A stretch of 64,000 nt of DNA from Theionarchaea archaeon (GCA_018992685.1 JACVGT010000009.1:36247-100246); one strand, 5' to 3'. Counted from the first letter of the stretch, positions 18,440 to 27,360 are shown. Numbers and translations are program-made. The notes: generated by a model not told the origin, from the letters alone.

Positions 18440-20965
18440 TCATTGAAATACACGCAGAGCTGAGATTCCTAGAAAAATCAACACCAGAACAAGAAATACC
18501 AGGGCAACGTATCGACCCTTCCCCACAGCCAGTCCAATAAGAGCCACAATCAAGCATCCCAATCCCAGTGCCAGACTCGTGGGTGGTTGTAGGACCTGGC
18601 GAGCACTTTCCATGAATTGATCTTCAAAAGAATAGCACTGGTCAGCTTGCCCTGAAATAGCAGATGCTCTGGACCTGTATTCCCGGGCCTTTCTGCCTAC
18701 AGATTCTGCAAAATCTCCATATTCATCAATGAGGTCCGCCAATGACGACTTTTTCTTCTCCAGATCGGCAATAATATCTCCCGTGCTGATATCCTCAAAG
18801 GATTTGTAGAGTTCGCTGGTCTGAAGAGTTTTTATCTTTCCTTCGATATCCTCAATGTCCCTCCTGAAACTGTCTGCTCTTCTTCCCAGGGCAATCTGGA
18901 TGTCATCCAGTGCTGCAGCCACAGAAGTATAGGCCATCTCTGACTGTTCATACGCATTCTTAGCCTCAGAATACTGCTGATTTCGAAAATACCGCTCTCC
19001 ATCACCCTGGTACTGCTCCGCCTGGCTGACCTGGGTATCTACCTCAATGAGTTGCTCACAAAGGCTGATTATCTCATCGCATTCCCGTATCCTGGCAGAT
19101 ATGTCAAGGCGAAGTGTCTCATACAGAGAATCCAGAGACATGGTCAGAAACAGGTTGGAAACGTCTTCAAACGTGTTGCGTGCCCAGGTGGCTTCCACAC
19201 GAGCTTCACTGTATTTTTTGTCCAGCATGAGGAAATGCGCTTCTCTCAACGTGTTATGGGCTTGGGCGAGCTTCTCTGAGGTCTCTTTCAGGACCCTCAT
19301 CTGTGACATTTTTACACTATCGCCCATCTTTGCATACAAATCCCCCGCTTCCCCGAACAAGTACCCTGCTTCCTCATATCCGTAGTTACGCAGCTGCTCC
19401 AAAGCTGTCGCTACGGTTCGGTCTGAATCCATGAATTTCTCACATTCTGTTATCTTCTTCTGGCACTGTACGTTCATGAAGGTGTTCCCTGCTTCTTCAA
19501 ACTTGGTGCGGGCCTGTTCAAAGTAGACCACAGCCTTGATGTATTCTCCCTTCTCCAAGAGGCTCTCTCCCAGGTCGTAGAGCTGCTCTGCCTCTGAATC
19601 CGTTTGTTTCTTGAGCTCTCCAACCCCCATCACATATAGTCCCAGCCCGTATCCGCCCACAATTTCAGGATACTGATCTAGATTTATGTCACCAACCATT
19701 CCTTTGATATAGTTCCCCTGGAGGTTCTCAGAATTCCATATGAGCTCTGTTGTGGAGAATACTGCTATGTAATTGTTTGAAAACACAGTGAGTTCATTTT
19801 GTGAATCTTTATCAAAGTCAGCACATTCCAGGTTCCGAACCTCACCTGAAGTATTAAATGTCTTCAACGTGGTACCATTATAGTCCAGGACATACACCAT
19901 TGAGGCTGCTCCACACATGATATTTCGAGGCCCTATGAATTTCCCTGCGTACACGGTATTGACATCATAGGGAGAAGTAGAATATTCCCACTTGAGATTG
20001 GGATCATCATTGGCAGGATTGGTGTCACCATATTCAATGTTATCCAGAACGTACAGGTACCAGCTTTCCCCCACTATCAGTTCAGGTTCCAGATCAGGGT
20101 CCTGGTCAATTTCGTGGGCTGCTGTATCACTGTCCACGTCATACGCATATATTGTTTTCACAGGGCGGGCAGCATCAACTTCATATTTCCACTTTACTGT
20201 CAGGTCGTGCTCATATACTGTTACTTCATCTGCAGCCACCACAATCTCCTTGGTGGGATCTGCATCATCATCAAAATTCACGATAATAACATCATAGATC
20301 ATGCCCGAAGGCCTGTCTGCCAGTGGCAAATCTCTTGCTCTGTACGTGGGGAGAATGGGTATTGTGCAGTTGTTACAATCAGTATCATAAATGAGAATAT
20401 CCAGGTTGGTCACTGCAATGATCTCCTTGCAGTTGTCTGCATCAATGTCTGAGACCAGAATCTTTCTTACACAACCCGTGATATTGACAGGATTCCCCAT
20501 TCCATCATCATCAAACAACTCCTGGAGTAATACCCCTTCACTGTTGCTCACCCTGATAATGGACGATGTGCCACAATAGCAGCAGCTGGTAAAGATAAGT
20601 TTCCGGGTGGTAGTGCAGATGCTGTCAGCTGCAATGGCTGAAATACATCCATTGGAATAACACGGTTCTGCCGCAGCATCATTCAGGCACAGCTTCTTGT
20701 TCCACACCAGGGTACTGTCTGCCTTGTACTGACTGACGCTTCCGTCGCAGACCATGGCAGTTGCAGATCCAGAAGGAGTGCTGACCATTCTCTCAGAGGA
20801 AGAACCGGTGGCAAGCAAGATTTCACTGTATCCATCTGCATCTAAATCTGTGACCTCAATATCAGTGACTGCACCTGGCGCCTGCCACAGCAGAGAGAAT
20901 TGTATGTCTGCTCGTACTGTGCTCAGCGCCAGCAGCAATAACATGAGAGCGATCTTCATTCTCAT
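18440..20965 (-). CDS. Large exported protein: FG-GAP-like propeller, helical repeats, C-terminal membrane anchor
   Basis: An 841-residue protein. A signal peptide (MRMKIALMLLLLALSTVRA) is followed by about 430 residues of VCBS/FG-GAP-like repeats with Asp-rich calcium-type loops (DLDADGYSEIL, DIDADNCKEI, DFDKDSQNEL, DINLDQYPEI). Residues about 460-760 are TPR-like and coiled-coil helices, starting EAEQLYDLGESLLEKGEYIKAV. Two hydrophobic helices at the end (LGLGCLIVALIGLAV and YVALVFLVLVLIFLGI) anchor it. It is probably a cell-surface protein displaying a propeller on a helical stalk. A TATA (tataaag on the opposite strand, about 20991) gives a leaderless start. Confidence 0.82.
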   Translation of the reverse strand: MRMKIALMLLLLALSTVRADIQFSLLWQAPGAVTDIEVTDLDADGYSEILLATGSSSERMVSTPSGSATAMVCDGSVSQYKADSTLVWNKKLCLNDAAAEPCYSNGCISAIAADSICTTTRKLIFTSCCYCGTSSIIRVSNSEGVLLQELFDDDGMGNPVNITGCVRKILVSDIDADNCKEIIAVTNLDILIYDTDCNNCTIPILPTYRARDLPLADRPSGMIYDVIIVNFDDDADPTKEIVVAADEVTVYEHDLTVKWKYEVDAARPVKTIYAYDVDSDTAAHEIDQDPDLEPELIVGESWYLYVLDNIEYGDTNPANDDPNLKWEYSTSPYDVNTVYAGKFIGPRNIMCGAASMVYVLDYNGTTLKTFNTSGEVRNLECADFDKDSQNELTVFSNNYIAVFSTTELIWNSENLQGNYIKGMVGDINLDQYPEIVGGYGLGLYVMGVGELKKQTDSEAEQLYDLGESLLEKGEYIKAVVYFEQARTKFEEAGNTFMNVQCQKKITECEKFMDSDRTVATALEQLRNYGYEEAGYLFGEAGDLYAKMGDSVKMSQMRVLKETSEKLAQAHNTLREAHFLMLDKKYSEARVEATWARNTFEDVSNLFLTMSLDSLYETLRLDISARIRECDEIISLCEQLIEVDTQVSQAEQYQGDGERYFRNQQYSEAKNAYEQSEMAYTSVAAALDDIQIALGRRADSFRRDIEDIEGKIKTLQTSELYKSFEDISTGDIIADLEKKKSSLADLIDEYGDFAESVGRKAREYRSRASAISGQADQCYSFEDQFMESARQVLQPPTSLALGLGCLIVALIGLAVGKGRYVALVFLVLVLIFLGISALRVFQ

Positions 20966-21079
20966 AAATCATTATTACTTATCAATACTATATAAAGATT
21001 TCGATTCAGCACGTGGATTTACAGTGAACCATTGACAGACATGGTAGAAATTGCCGGTTACCAGGCGTTCACGTACAAT

Positions 21080-21766
21080 TCATTTCTGTTTCAGCAGGTC
21101 TCTGAGCTTCCTGGATTCTTCTCTTGCCCTTTTTTCATCCATCACCCGCTCCAGAACATTCCTGCAGATTTCCGATACCAGGGCATCCAGCTCTTCTGAC
21201 GTGATGTGCCTCTCTGAGATGTCGAGCTTCATGATGTGGCTTCTCATGATAGTTTCCGACATGAAATCGCCAAACAGGTTTGCCAGAAACGCTTCGATAT
21301 CTTTCATGATTTCATAGGGATTCTTATGAGCTCGTTTTTCAATAGTCTTCTCTGACGGTTTCTTGGTCATCAGGTGAGAGATGCCTTCCCGTTCCAGCAT
21401 CCTGACCAGGTCATCCACATCTGGAACAGGGACATCCACGTGATGGGTGAGAAAGTCAGAAGAAACAGACGGGAATCCGTGGATATCGGTGTACCACTTG
21501 AGAGCGAATTCTGCCCGTTCTTTTTCCAGAGAGTATACAGACAGAGTCCCTTCTACAGCGTTCCAGATTTTCTCCAGTGCCTCCTCTCCACCGCTCTTTT
21601 CGAAGGTGGCGGCCCGTACCGCTCCATCAATGATTAACAAGTTCCCTGTCTCCTGGTTTGCATACTTGACGACGCCGGTGAACCGAATCTCCTGCAGTTC
21701 TCTCAATAAGGTATCGATTTCTCTAACCTCTACCTCTCTCTGCAGTGGGCCTGTTGGAAAATCCAT
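21080..21766 (-). CDS. DUF2226-like protein (third gene of operon)
   Basis: A 228-residue protein. The N-terminal half resembles DUF2226/DUF4388-type domains: LLRELQEIRFTGVVKYANQETGNLLIIDGAVRAATFE, then an alpha/beta continuation. The C-terminal half is helical with a charged end (RAREESRKLRDLLKQK). It begins right after the stop of the preceding gene. DUF4388-like domains are linked to two-component and filament-associated signalling in bacteria; the archaeal role is unknown. Confidence 0.75.
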   Translation of the reverse strand: MDFPTGPLQREVEVREIDTLLRELQEIRFTGVVKYANQETGNLLIIDGAVRAATFEKSGGEEALEKIWNAVEGTLSVYSLEKERAEFALKWYTDIHGFPSVSSDFLTHHVDVPVPDVDDLVRMLEREGISHLMTKKPSEKTIEKRAHKNPYEIMKDIEAFLANLFGDFMSETIMRSHIMKLDISERHITSEELDALVSEICRNVLERVMDEKRAREESRKLRDLLKQK

Positions 21767-22927
21767 TTACTCACCCTGGTCCTTTCGTCTGGATTTCCAC
21801 CTTTTCTTGAACTCTTTGGCCAACGAGACTTCCTTCATAAGATCTTGCCCCATTTCACCCAGTAACCGCCTTACAAGAACATCATCTGTTTCCTCCTCCT
21901 CAAAAGGCTGAGAAACGTGTGGAGAGGATGATAATTGATAGAAATCAACGATCCCTGACGATTCCATGTCATCATAAATCTTCCGAAGCGCCTCCCTGCC
22001 CATGAGTTCCCCTGAAGGATCCATGATCAGTGCTGCCTGAATCTTTCCCTTACCCAGGACCATGAGTCCTCTGGCATCGTCTGAGCGTACCCACAGGTAC
22101 CCGTCAAAGTTCCGGGAGGCTGCACTCCGCAGGAGGGCTTCAAACGAGAATGTACCGTTACAGGGGGCGTTGAGGACCAAGGTTCCTCGCTCCAGCCCCA
22201 TCATCTTCAATGCCATAAACCGTTTCAGATCTTCAGACGCCTTTTCTGAGGATATGGTCTCCTCAACAGGCGATTTCAACCGTGACGCATTGTTGAAAAA
22301 AAGATAGTCGTCTACGAACTTTCGTCCCTGTTTATAGGCCTTCCCTTCAGTAAAAAACAGAGCAATCTCCCTCAAAGCCTCATCTCCCAGTCGTACAGAA
22401 TCTGCTGATTCGAGTACAGCAGCCACAGGAGTTTCCTTAAACAGAATTGCACCTTCCTGGACGAAATCTTCGACTTCTCTGGTGACCCGCAGGCACCCCA
22501 CCAGGGATTGACGTTCCAGCTGAAGAAGGACATCCAGAAGGTCTCCACTCTTCACACCGGATAGGACTCCCGTGAACAGAGAGGTTCCAATCTTGAACTT
22601 TTCTGTCGTTCCAGGAGCAAGGAACGTCTCAGGATGGTCTTTCCTTATGCGTTCGAGTGTTTCCTCCCGATATGTAGCTATTTCAGCCAGGGCCTCCTGA
22701 TTCAGGGATAAAATATGGTCGAGTGCCTGTCTGCTGTACAGTTTTCTACCATCAGCGAATTCTGAGAACGCACCAATGATCTCCCGATTCTCAAAGAAAA
22801 CAAAATGATCGTGAAGTCCATTATCCTCTACCGTGAGCCGAACATATCCAGTGTCAACGGCATCCAGCACTTCCTGAGGGTATACCCCTCTACGAAGATC
22901 AACCTCTTTTGCTGCAGGCAATCGCAT
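21767..22927 (-). CDS. DUF2226-like protein, multi-domain (second gene of operon)
   Basis: A 386-residue protein with at least two, perhaps three, repeats of the DUF2226-type unit. These are GYVRLTVEDNGLHDHFVFFENREIIGAFSE near the N-terminus, SLVGCLRVTREVEDFVQEGAILFKETPVAAVLE in the middle and FDGYLWVRSDDARGLMVLGKGKIQAALIMD in the last third. Each is a strand pair that presents an acquired 'response' surface. It ends in a basic tail (KEFKKRWKSRRKDQGE). It is directly adjacent to both neighbours, so the three proteins probably form one complex. Confidence 0.75.
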   Translation of the reverse strand: MRLPAAKEVDLRRGVYPQEVLDAVDTGYVRLTVEDNGLHDHFVFFENREIIGAFSEFADGRKLYSRQALDHILSLNQEALAEIATYREETLERIRKDHPETFLAPGTTEKFKIGTSLFTGVLSGVKSGDLLDVLLQLERQSLVGCLRVTREVEDFVQEGAILFKETPVAAVLESADSVRLGDEALREIALFFTEGKAYKQGRKFVDDYLFFNNASRLKSPVEETISSEKASEDLKRFMALKMMGLERGTLVLNAPCNGTFSFEALLRSAASRNFDGYLWVRSDDARGLMVLGKGKIQAALIMDPSGELMGREALRKIYDDMESSGIVDFYQLSSSPHVSQPFEEEETDDVLVRRLLGEMGQDLMKEVSLAKEFKKRWKSRRKDQGE

Positions 22928-22930
22928 GAG

Positions 22931-23518
22931 TCACGCCTCTTTTTTCTTCCGGTAGAACCCTTCCAGGTTGAGCCTTTTCATCAATCCCTCACGCAGTTCC
23001 TCCAGATCACCTGATCCTAGCTTGTTGAGGGTTTCAAGTTCCTCTTTTCTGGGTTCAACCTGAAGCGTGGGTTTCCGAGGAGCAGCATCTGTGCCCAAAA
23101 CAGCTGCTAATTCTTCTCTGCGATTAAAAAGCCCCTCATCTACTTCTGCTTCTGTTTCTTCCTTCTTTATGGCCTGTTTCGTTGGCATTCCCAGAGTTTC
23201 TTCAGTTACCTCCGCCTCCGGGAATCGATCAAGGAGCAAAGCCACCAGGGGGTAACGGTGCACCTTGATCTCAGTATTGTAATCATTGGAAACTTCAATC
23301 ATCAATGATACAGCCTCTCGACCCTCAGACCTGGAATCACCCTCAAAGAGTGCCAGGCGGGGCCGGCCGTCAAAGAACAGTATTTGCCCCAGGGAGTTAT
23401 CCTCGCCCACGACTTCTACGTATCCCGAAAAATCATTTTCAAGGTTCTCCAGTAATTCTCTCAGAGCATGATGACCTCCGGCTCTGGCTTCGATAATTTC
23501 TCCCTTGGGAATGTCCAT
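22931..23518 (-). CDS. DUF2226-like protein (first gene of operon)
   Basis: A 195-residue protein. The N-terminal unit (HALRELLENLENDFSGYVEVVGEDNSLGQILFFDGRPRLALFEG) is the clearest DUF2226 copy. The second half is charged and probably disordered, ending in a helix with basic KRLNLEGFYRKKKEA. A TATA (ccttaaaagt, about 23541-23550) supports a leaderless start at 23518, nine bases inside the longest frame. It heads the three-gene DUF2226 operon. Confidence 0.77.
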   Translation of the reverse strand: MDIPKGEIIEARAGGHHALRELLENLENDFSGYVEVVGEDNSLGQILFFDGRPRLALFEGDSRSEGREAVSLMIEVSNDYNTEIKVHRYPLVALLLDRFPEAEVTEETLGMPTKQAIKKEETEAEVDEGLFNRREELAAVLGTDAAPRKPTLQVEPRKEELETLNKLGSGDLEELREGLMKRLNLEGFYRKKKEA

Positions 23519-23562
23519 GGTGGTCAATGGTGAATGTAAACTTTTAAGGTTTTCTGTGGTCG

Positions 23563-24102
23563 CTACAGCAGGCTTTCGAGCTGTAGCTTGCCATCGGAGG
23601 GACCCTCAGCAAAGATGATATCATTCTGCATGAGGCGAAAATCCTTCTGGGGATTGAGCAAGTACTCCTTCCCTCGTTTGACCAGGAAGATGTGCATCCC
23701 CGTCTTGGTGGCAACCTTCAATTCTTCCAGGGTTTGATCTGCCAGGACGGAGTCCTGCGATATATGAAACCGGGCTACAACTTCTTCAGTTTCCTGCATT
23801 GCTTCTGCGAATATGGGGTGGATTTCTCCCCTGAAGACGTTTAAGGCAATTTCAAGAGCAGCATCTGCAATACTCTCAGTAGCATTGATGAGTTCCAGGA
23901 CGGAGAGGAACCGTTCTTTGCTGATGTCTCTCACCATGTCCAGGACAGTCATCTTGGCCTGGTAGTTCAGGATATCCATTTTTTCTTCCAGTTCTTCAAC
24001 ATCTTCTGCTATTTCTGTGTCTCTAAAGAGTAGGGCGGCAAAAGCCAGATCTATCATTAATTCTGAGGTATCCTTCATCTCCTGAATTGTTTCCCTGAGC
24101 AT
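23563..24102 (-). CDS. PhoU plus RCK_C (TrkA-C) domain protein, second copy
   Basis: A 179-residue protein with a PhoU-like helical N-terminus (MLRETIQEMKDTSELMIDLAFAALLFRDTEIAEDVEELEE) and a TrkA-C/RCK_C domain (TGMHIFLVKRGKEYLLNPQKDFRLMQNDIIFAEGP). The start at 24102 is chosen because it lies one base from the previous gene's stop and matches the paralogue's start; the longer frame would overlap that gene by 200 bases. In other archaea this layout regulates potassium channels or transporters through ligand binding to RCK_C. Confidence 0.83.
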   Translation of the reverse strand: MLRETIQEMKDTSELMIDLAFAALLFRDTEIAEDVEELEEKMDILNYQAKMTVLDMVRDISKERFLSVLELINATESIADAALEIALNVFRGEIHPIFAEAMQETEEVVARFHISQDSVLADQTLEELKVATKTGMHIFLVKRGKEYLLNPQKDFRLMQNDIIFAEGPSDGKLQLESLL

Positions 24103-24103
24103 T

Positions 24104-24694
24104 CTACCACTTGCTCCTCCTGCCCTTGGCGATTTCTTTGAGAATGAGGTGGCCCTCTTCTGTCCCGCGGGCCATGAGGACATCGTTGTTGCTGAAAATG
24201 AATCGCTTGGGGGGGTTATACACCCATCGTTTACCTCTCCTGACAGCAATGATGGTGACACCAATGCGGGAAGCGAGTTCTGATTCTCTGAGAGGGATTC
24301 CAATGAGCTTGGACTGTTCTTCCAGTTCTACCCTGAAGATCTTTTCATCAGTGTATTTGAGGGATTCCTGTATGACGGAGTGAATGTCCAGATCACGGGC
24401 GACAGTTTCTGCAATGTTCTGGGCGTGGTTTGAGATGTCCTTTATGGCTGTTGCGACGTTCAAAATCTCTGAGATTTGTTCTGCATCTTCCCGGGTCCGG
24501 GAAGCGAGGAGGGCTCTGATGGTTAACTGGTAGTGTAGTTCGTCCATGGTTTCTTCAAGGGCATACACTTCGTCAGCAATTGCTTCTGAATCAAAGAGAA
24601 CGGAAGAATAAGCCAGGTCAACGATGAGTTCTGAGATGTTTTTCATTTCGATAAAGATCTCTTTGAGGTTCATGTCCTCAGGATGTTTGTCCAT
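24104..24694 (-). CDS. PhoU plus RCK_C (TrkA-C) domain protein, first copy
   Basis: A 196-residue paralogue of the next gene: PhoU-like helices (EMKNISELIVDLAYSSVLFDSEAIADEVYALEETMDELHYQ), then RCK_C (LASRIGVTIIAVRRGKRWVYNPPKRFIFSNNDVLMARGT). A TATA (aatcttaaaaac, about 24716-24727) implies a leaderless mRNA. The pair may form a heteromeric sensor. No membrane channel gene lies in this operon, which is unusual. Confidence 0.83.
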   Translation of the reverse strand: MDKHPEDMNLKEIFIEMKNISELIVDLAYSSVLFDSEAIADEVYALEETMDELHYQLTIRALLASRTREDAEQISEILNVATAIKDISNHAQNIAETVARDLDIHSVIQESLKYTDEKIFRVELEEQSKLIGIPLRESELASRIGVTIIAVRRGKRWVYNPPKRFIFSNNDVLMARGTEEGHLILKEIAKGRRSKW

Positions 24695-24902
24695 TAAGGT
24701 AGTGTGGGTATTGGAGTTTTTAAGATTTTGTATGGGTTGGCCAGGTTCTGGTGAAAGAGTGGTGCTATTGTGTGGGATAACCGGAGGTAACGGCGGGATT
24801 GCGTGGGTTCGTCACAAAGTGGTTGCAGCAGCAATCTCAGGGGTTCAGGTAATGCTTCGTCCTTTTCTTTGATGGTAAACTTGATTCACTGCACTCAATT
24901 CT

Positions 24903-25067
24903 CTAATCCTTTTCACATAATTCCTTGAGTCTTTCCCATAGCTCGTCTTCATCCATTTCTTTGATCATTCTGGGACTCAAGGAAGGTGGTCGATCATCTG
25001 ACCGATACACCGGGTACTTATACTTATCAGAGGATTCCTTGCGCTCAAAAATCTTGCGGAATGGCAT
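24903..25067 (-). CDS. Small charged protein, 54 residues
   Basis: A 54-codon frame encoding a soluble charged protein: MPFRKIFERKESSDKYKYPV at the start and MDEDELWERLKELCEKD at the end, with PPSLSPRM between. It has AAGGTG seven bases before the ATG and a TATA-like tctataaagg (about 25103-25112), so it is probably real. No family recognised. The flanking stretches 24695-24902 and 25068-25400 show no other convincing gene. Confidence 0.6.
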   Translation of the reverse strand: MPFRKIFERKESSDKYKYPVYRSDDRPPSLSPRMIKEMDEDELWERLKELCEKD

Positions 25068-25400
25068 TGTGTACACCTTGTCATGTAGAGTTCATTGTAG
25101 TCCTTTATAGACGTATGGCAGACATCCAGAAAATTCCCACGTTGAGGACTACACTCTTGCTCTATTCTGTTCTCCCAACTGCATTCTTAAAGATTCTCCG
25201 CTTCTCAGTTCTCTGATCACTTCGACACCTGCAGCAGCCACGGAGATCGACGTTTCAGAAAAGATGCCGGCAGTGCCTCAGAGGCGTGCGGAAGCACGTG
25301 ATCTGAGAGCGTTTGCGTTGCTAGGTGTCCAGCAGCAATTCCATCAACTATCTAACCTATTCCTGCTACATTCTCTTTCACGAACAGAAGAAAAGAAAAA

Positions 25401-25865
25401 TCAAATAAAGAGAGTAATATCAGCTTTGGATGCTTCCTGAACGTAGGTTGCGACACCTACAACATCATCTACGGGGATTAAATCCTCTTTCCGAACACCC
25501 ATAACTCTCATGGACATCTCACAGGCCAGGAAGGTCACTCCCAGTTCTTTTGCGTCTTTGATCATCTCTCGAGGCAGTCTAACGTTTTTCTTCTTCATCA
25601 TCCGTTTCATCAGCCATCGTCCCATCCCCAGCATATTCAGCCTTGAAGGGCCAATAGCATCGCCGCCTCTGGCCATCACATTGAACATCTTGCCCATGAA
25701 CCCTTCGCCTTTCCATGCGCCCCCTTTCTTTATCACATTCAATCCCCAGAATGTGGAAAACAATGTCACGTCCATGCCTGAGGCAGCTGCCCCGGTAGCC
25801 ACAGTCAGAGCAGCCATAGCCTTGTCCAGATCTCCGCTAAACACAATAATAGACGCTTTTCCCAT
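25401..25865 (-). CDS. DsrE/DsrE2-like sulfur-relay family protein
   Basis: A 154-residue DsrE-fold protein: KASIIVFSGDLDKAMAALTVATGAAASGMDVTLFSTFWGLN, a Met/Gly-rich loop (MGRWLMKRMMKKK), LGVTFLACEMSMRVMGV carrying a conserved Cys, and DVVGVATYVQEASKADITLFI. DsrE2-type proteins bind sulfur as persulfide and partner with TusA. It follows the TusA gene by two bases, so the two form an operon. Confidence 0.87.
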   Translation of the reverse strand: MGKASIIVFSGDLDKAMAALTVATGAAASGMDVTLFSTFWGLNVIKKGGAWKGEGFMGKMFNVMARGGDAIGPSRLNMLGMGRWLMKRMMKKKNVRLPREMIKDAKELGVTFLACEMSMRVMGVRKEDLIPVDDVVGVATYVQEASKADITLFI

Positions 25866-25867
25866 GG

Positions 25868-26095
25868 TTACACCGTTCTAGCAAAGTACCTGACAAAAGT
25901 ATCATCTGGCTCAGAACCCAGAAACTCATTTCCTGTCTGTTCACACCAGGCAGGTACATCCCTCTTTGCACCTTCATCATCTGCCCACAATTCAATTATC
26001 TTTCCTGAATCCATTTTTCTCCTCTGTTTGGCCAGTTCCACGATGGGCTGAGGACATACCATACCTCTACTATCCAGTTTTACATCTGATTCCAT
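25868..26095 (-). CDS. TusA-like sulfur carrier
   Basis: A 75-residue TusA-fold protein with the CPxP motif (SRGMVCPQPIVELAK, Cys14 as persulfide site). GAGGTGATAG precedes the ATG at 26095, and a TATA (tgtataaaat, about 26138-26147) lies upstream; the longer frame starting at 26152 would overlap the promoter. It passes sulfur to the DsrE2-like partner and perhaps to the TusBCD complex encoded nearby. Confidence 0.9.
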   Translation of the reverse strand: MESDVKLDSRGMVCPQPIVELAKQRRKMDSGKIIELWADDEGAKRDVPAWCEQTGNEFLGSEPDDTFVRYFARTV

Positions 26096-26183
26096 TCTAT
26101 CACCTCTACTACACAAATGTTCAAAATTCCCATTGATTTTATACAATCGCAAGATTTATAAAAGTTTCGACTTTACTTTGTGC

Positions 26184-26621
26184 ATGGATGAAATCGACAG
26201 ATCAATCTTGAACGTACTCCAGGACAATTCCCGGCTGTCCTTCAGAAAGATCGCCCAGAAGATTGGCGTGACTGCGGCAACAGTCAGTGCCCGGGTGTCG
26301 GATCTGGAGAGCAGGGGTATCATAAAGAAGTACACAGTCCTCCTTGATTACGACCAGCTTGATAAGGAGACCTTGCTCATCACACTGGATGCAGATTTGT
26401 CCCAGATTGACGACATAGTCCAGGCTATGGTGGGGCTCCCAGAAATATGCTGCATTCTGCGGGTTACAGGGAACTTCGACCTAGTGGCGCTGATGAGGTG
26501 TGACGGCCATAGAGGTGCGCGGACGGTCTTGAACAGCATCAAGAGCATACCGGGGGTACGAATGGTGAACAGTCAGATGGTCTTACAGACTCTCCAGGAG
26601 ACCCTGTGTGTGAAAATGTAG
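26184..26621 (+). CDS. Lrp/AsnC-family transcriptional regulator
   Basis: A 145-residue Lrp-type regulator. The N-terminal HTH is MDEIDRSILNVLQDNSRLSFRKIAQKIGVTAATVSARVSDLESRGIIKKYT; the RAM ligand domain follows (GNFDLVALMRCDGHRGARTVLNSIKSIPGV). It lies between the divergent tusA operon and the tusD/tusC genes, and a TATA (gatttataaa, about 26153-26162) implies a leaderless start. By position it probably controls the surrounding sulfur-relay genes. Confidence 0.9.
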   Translation: MDEIDRSILNVLQDNSRLSFRKIAQKIGVTAATVSARVSDLESRGIIKKYTVLLDYDQLDKETLLITLDADLSQIDDIVQAMVGLPEICCILRVTGNFDLVALMRCDGHRGARTVLNSIKSIPGVRMVNSQMVLQTLQETLCVKM

Positions 26622-26629
26622 GTGGGAGA

Positions 26630-26980
26630 ATGAATATTGGTGTTATGGTTTTAGAAGGGCCGTATCAGACAGAAAGTGTGGATACAGCCATACATTTCGT
26701 GGAGGCAGCTCTCGAGAAAGGGCATACAGTAAAAGGGATTTTTTTATTCATGGACGGTGTGTATAACAGTAACAAGCGTGTAAATCCTTCAGGAGAAAGG
26801 AATGTTGTTGCCATGTTAAATGCAGTGGGTGAAAAGGTTCCCGTCACCGCCTGCGCCGCCTGTGCACAGTTTCGAGCAGTGAAAAAAGACACAGTTGCCG
26901 ACAATGTGAGATTGGGCGGTCTGGGAGAACTGGTTAGCCTGGTACAGACATGTGATAAGATTGTTACTTTTGGTGGTTGA
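26630..26980 (+). CDS. tusD: TusD/DsrE sulfur-relay subunit
   Basis: A 116-residue DsrE-family protein beginning MNIGVMVLEGPYQTESVDTAIHFVEAALEKGHTV, with VTACAACAQFRAV carrying the catalytic Cys, and LGELVSLVQTCDKIVTFGG at the end. GTGGGAG precedes the ATG at 26630. It is the first of a tusD-tusC-tusB set that passes sulfur in 2-thiouridine or sulfur-oxidation pathways. Confidence 0.85.
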   Translation: MNIGVMVLEGPYQTESVDTAIHFVEAALEKGHTVKGIFLFMDGVYNSNKRVNPSGERNVVAMLNAVGEKVPVTACAACAQFRAVKKDTVADNVRLGGLGELVSLVQTCDKIVTFGG

Positions 26981-26981
26981 T

Positions 26982-27335
26982 ATGAACATCATTCTATTCA
27001 GACAGGCCCCGTATGGAACCTCGTTCACAGGGGAAGGTATCAGGGTCTTGAGCGCGCTGCAGGCATTTGGAGTTTCCAGCAAGGTGCTTTTCGTGGACGA
27101 TGGGGTGTTTGCACTGATGAAAGCACAGAATCCTTCTGCACTGCATATGAGAAGCATAGGAGAGGGAGTGAACATGCTGGAAGAAAATGGGCTGGAACAC
27201 GTTTTGGTGTGCGGAGCGTCCCTGAAGGAACGAGGAATTGATGAGAAGGACTTAATTGATGCGAAAATTACCATTGTGGACAAGAAAGAGGTCGGAAGAC
27301 TGTTGGAACATGCTGGCATCATACTCCCATTTTGA
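26982..27335 (+). CDS. tusC: TusC/DsrF sulfur-relay subunit
   Basis: A 117-residue DsrF-like protein (MNIILFRQAPYGTSFTGEGIRVLSALQAFGVSSKVLFVDDGVFALMK). It starts one base after the tusD stop, with GGTGG just upstream. The catalytic Cys is not conserved in TusC proteins, as here. It is followed by the start of tusB, whose coding sequence is broken by an inserted element. Confidence 0.85.
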   Translation: MNIILFRQAPYGTSFTGEGIRVLSALQAFGVSSKVLFVDDGVFALMKAQNPSALHMRSIGEGVNMLEENGLEHVLVCGASLKERGIDEKDLIDAKITIVDKKEVGRLLEHAGIILPF

Positions 27336-27344
27336 GGTGAGTCC

Positions 27345-27360
27345 ATGTTATTCATTATCA
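27345..27360 (+). pseudogene. tusB: 5' end of tusB, split by inserted element
   Basis: GAGGTGA and an ATG at 27345 are followed by the first five codons (MLFII) of tusB, then the element begins. Joining 27345-27360 to 31837-32093 gives a perfect 90-residue TusB (MLFIINTSLFTSRSFESC...). The frame continuing into the element ends after 36 codons, so this half encodes no TusB. Confidence 0.85.
27356..27360. repeat. Target-site duplication, left copy (TATCA)
   Basis: TATCA immediately before the left inverted repeat is repeated at 31832-31836 immediately after the right one. Removing one copy with the element restores the tusB frame exactly. Confidence 0.85.

Noticed and set aside
24732..24872. 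46-codon plus-strand frame (MGWPGSGERVVLLCGITGG...)
   Set aside because: It looks protein-like but has no ribosome site and its start is too close to a TATA that serves the opposite gene; more likely chance or a remnant.
25230..25350. Minus-strand open stretch reading GIAAGHLATQTLSDHVLP and SEALPASFLKRRSPWLLQV
   Set aside because: No start codon, preceded by stops, no family match that I recognise; could be a decayed gene but not supported.
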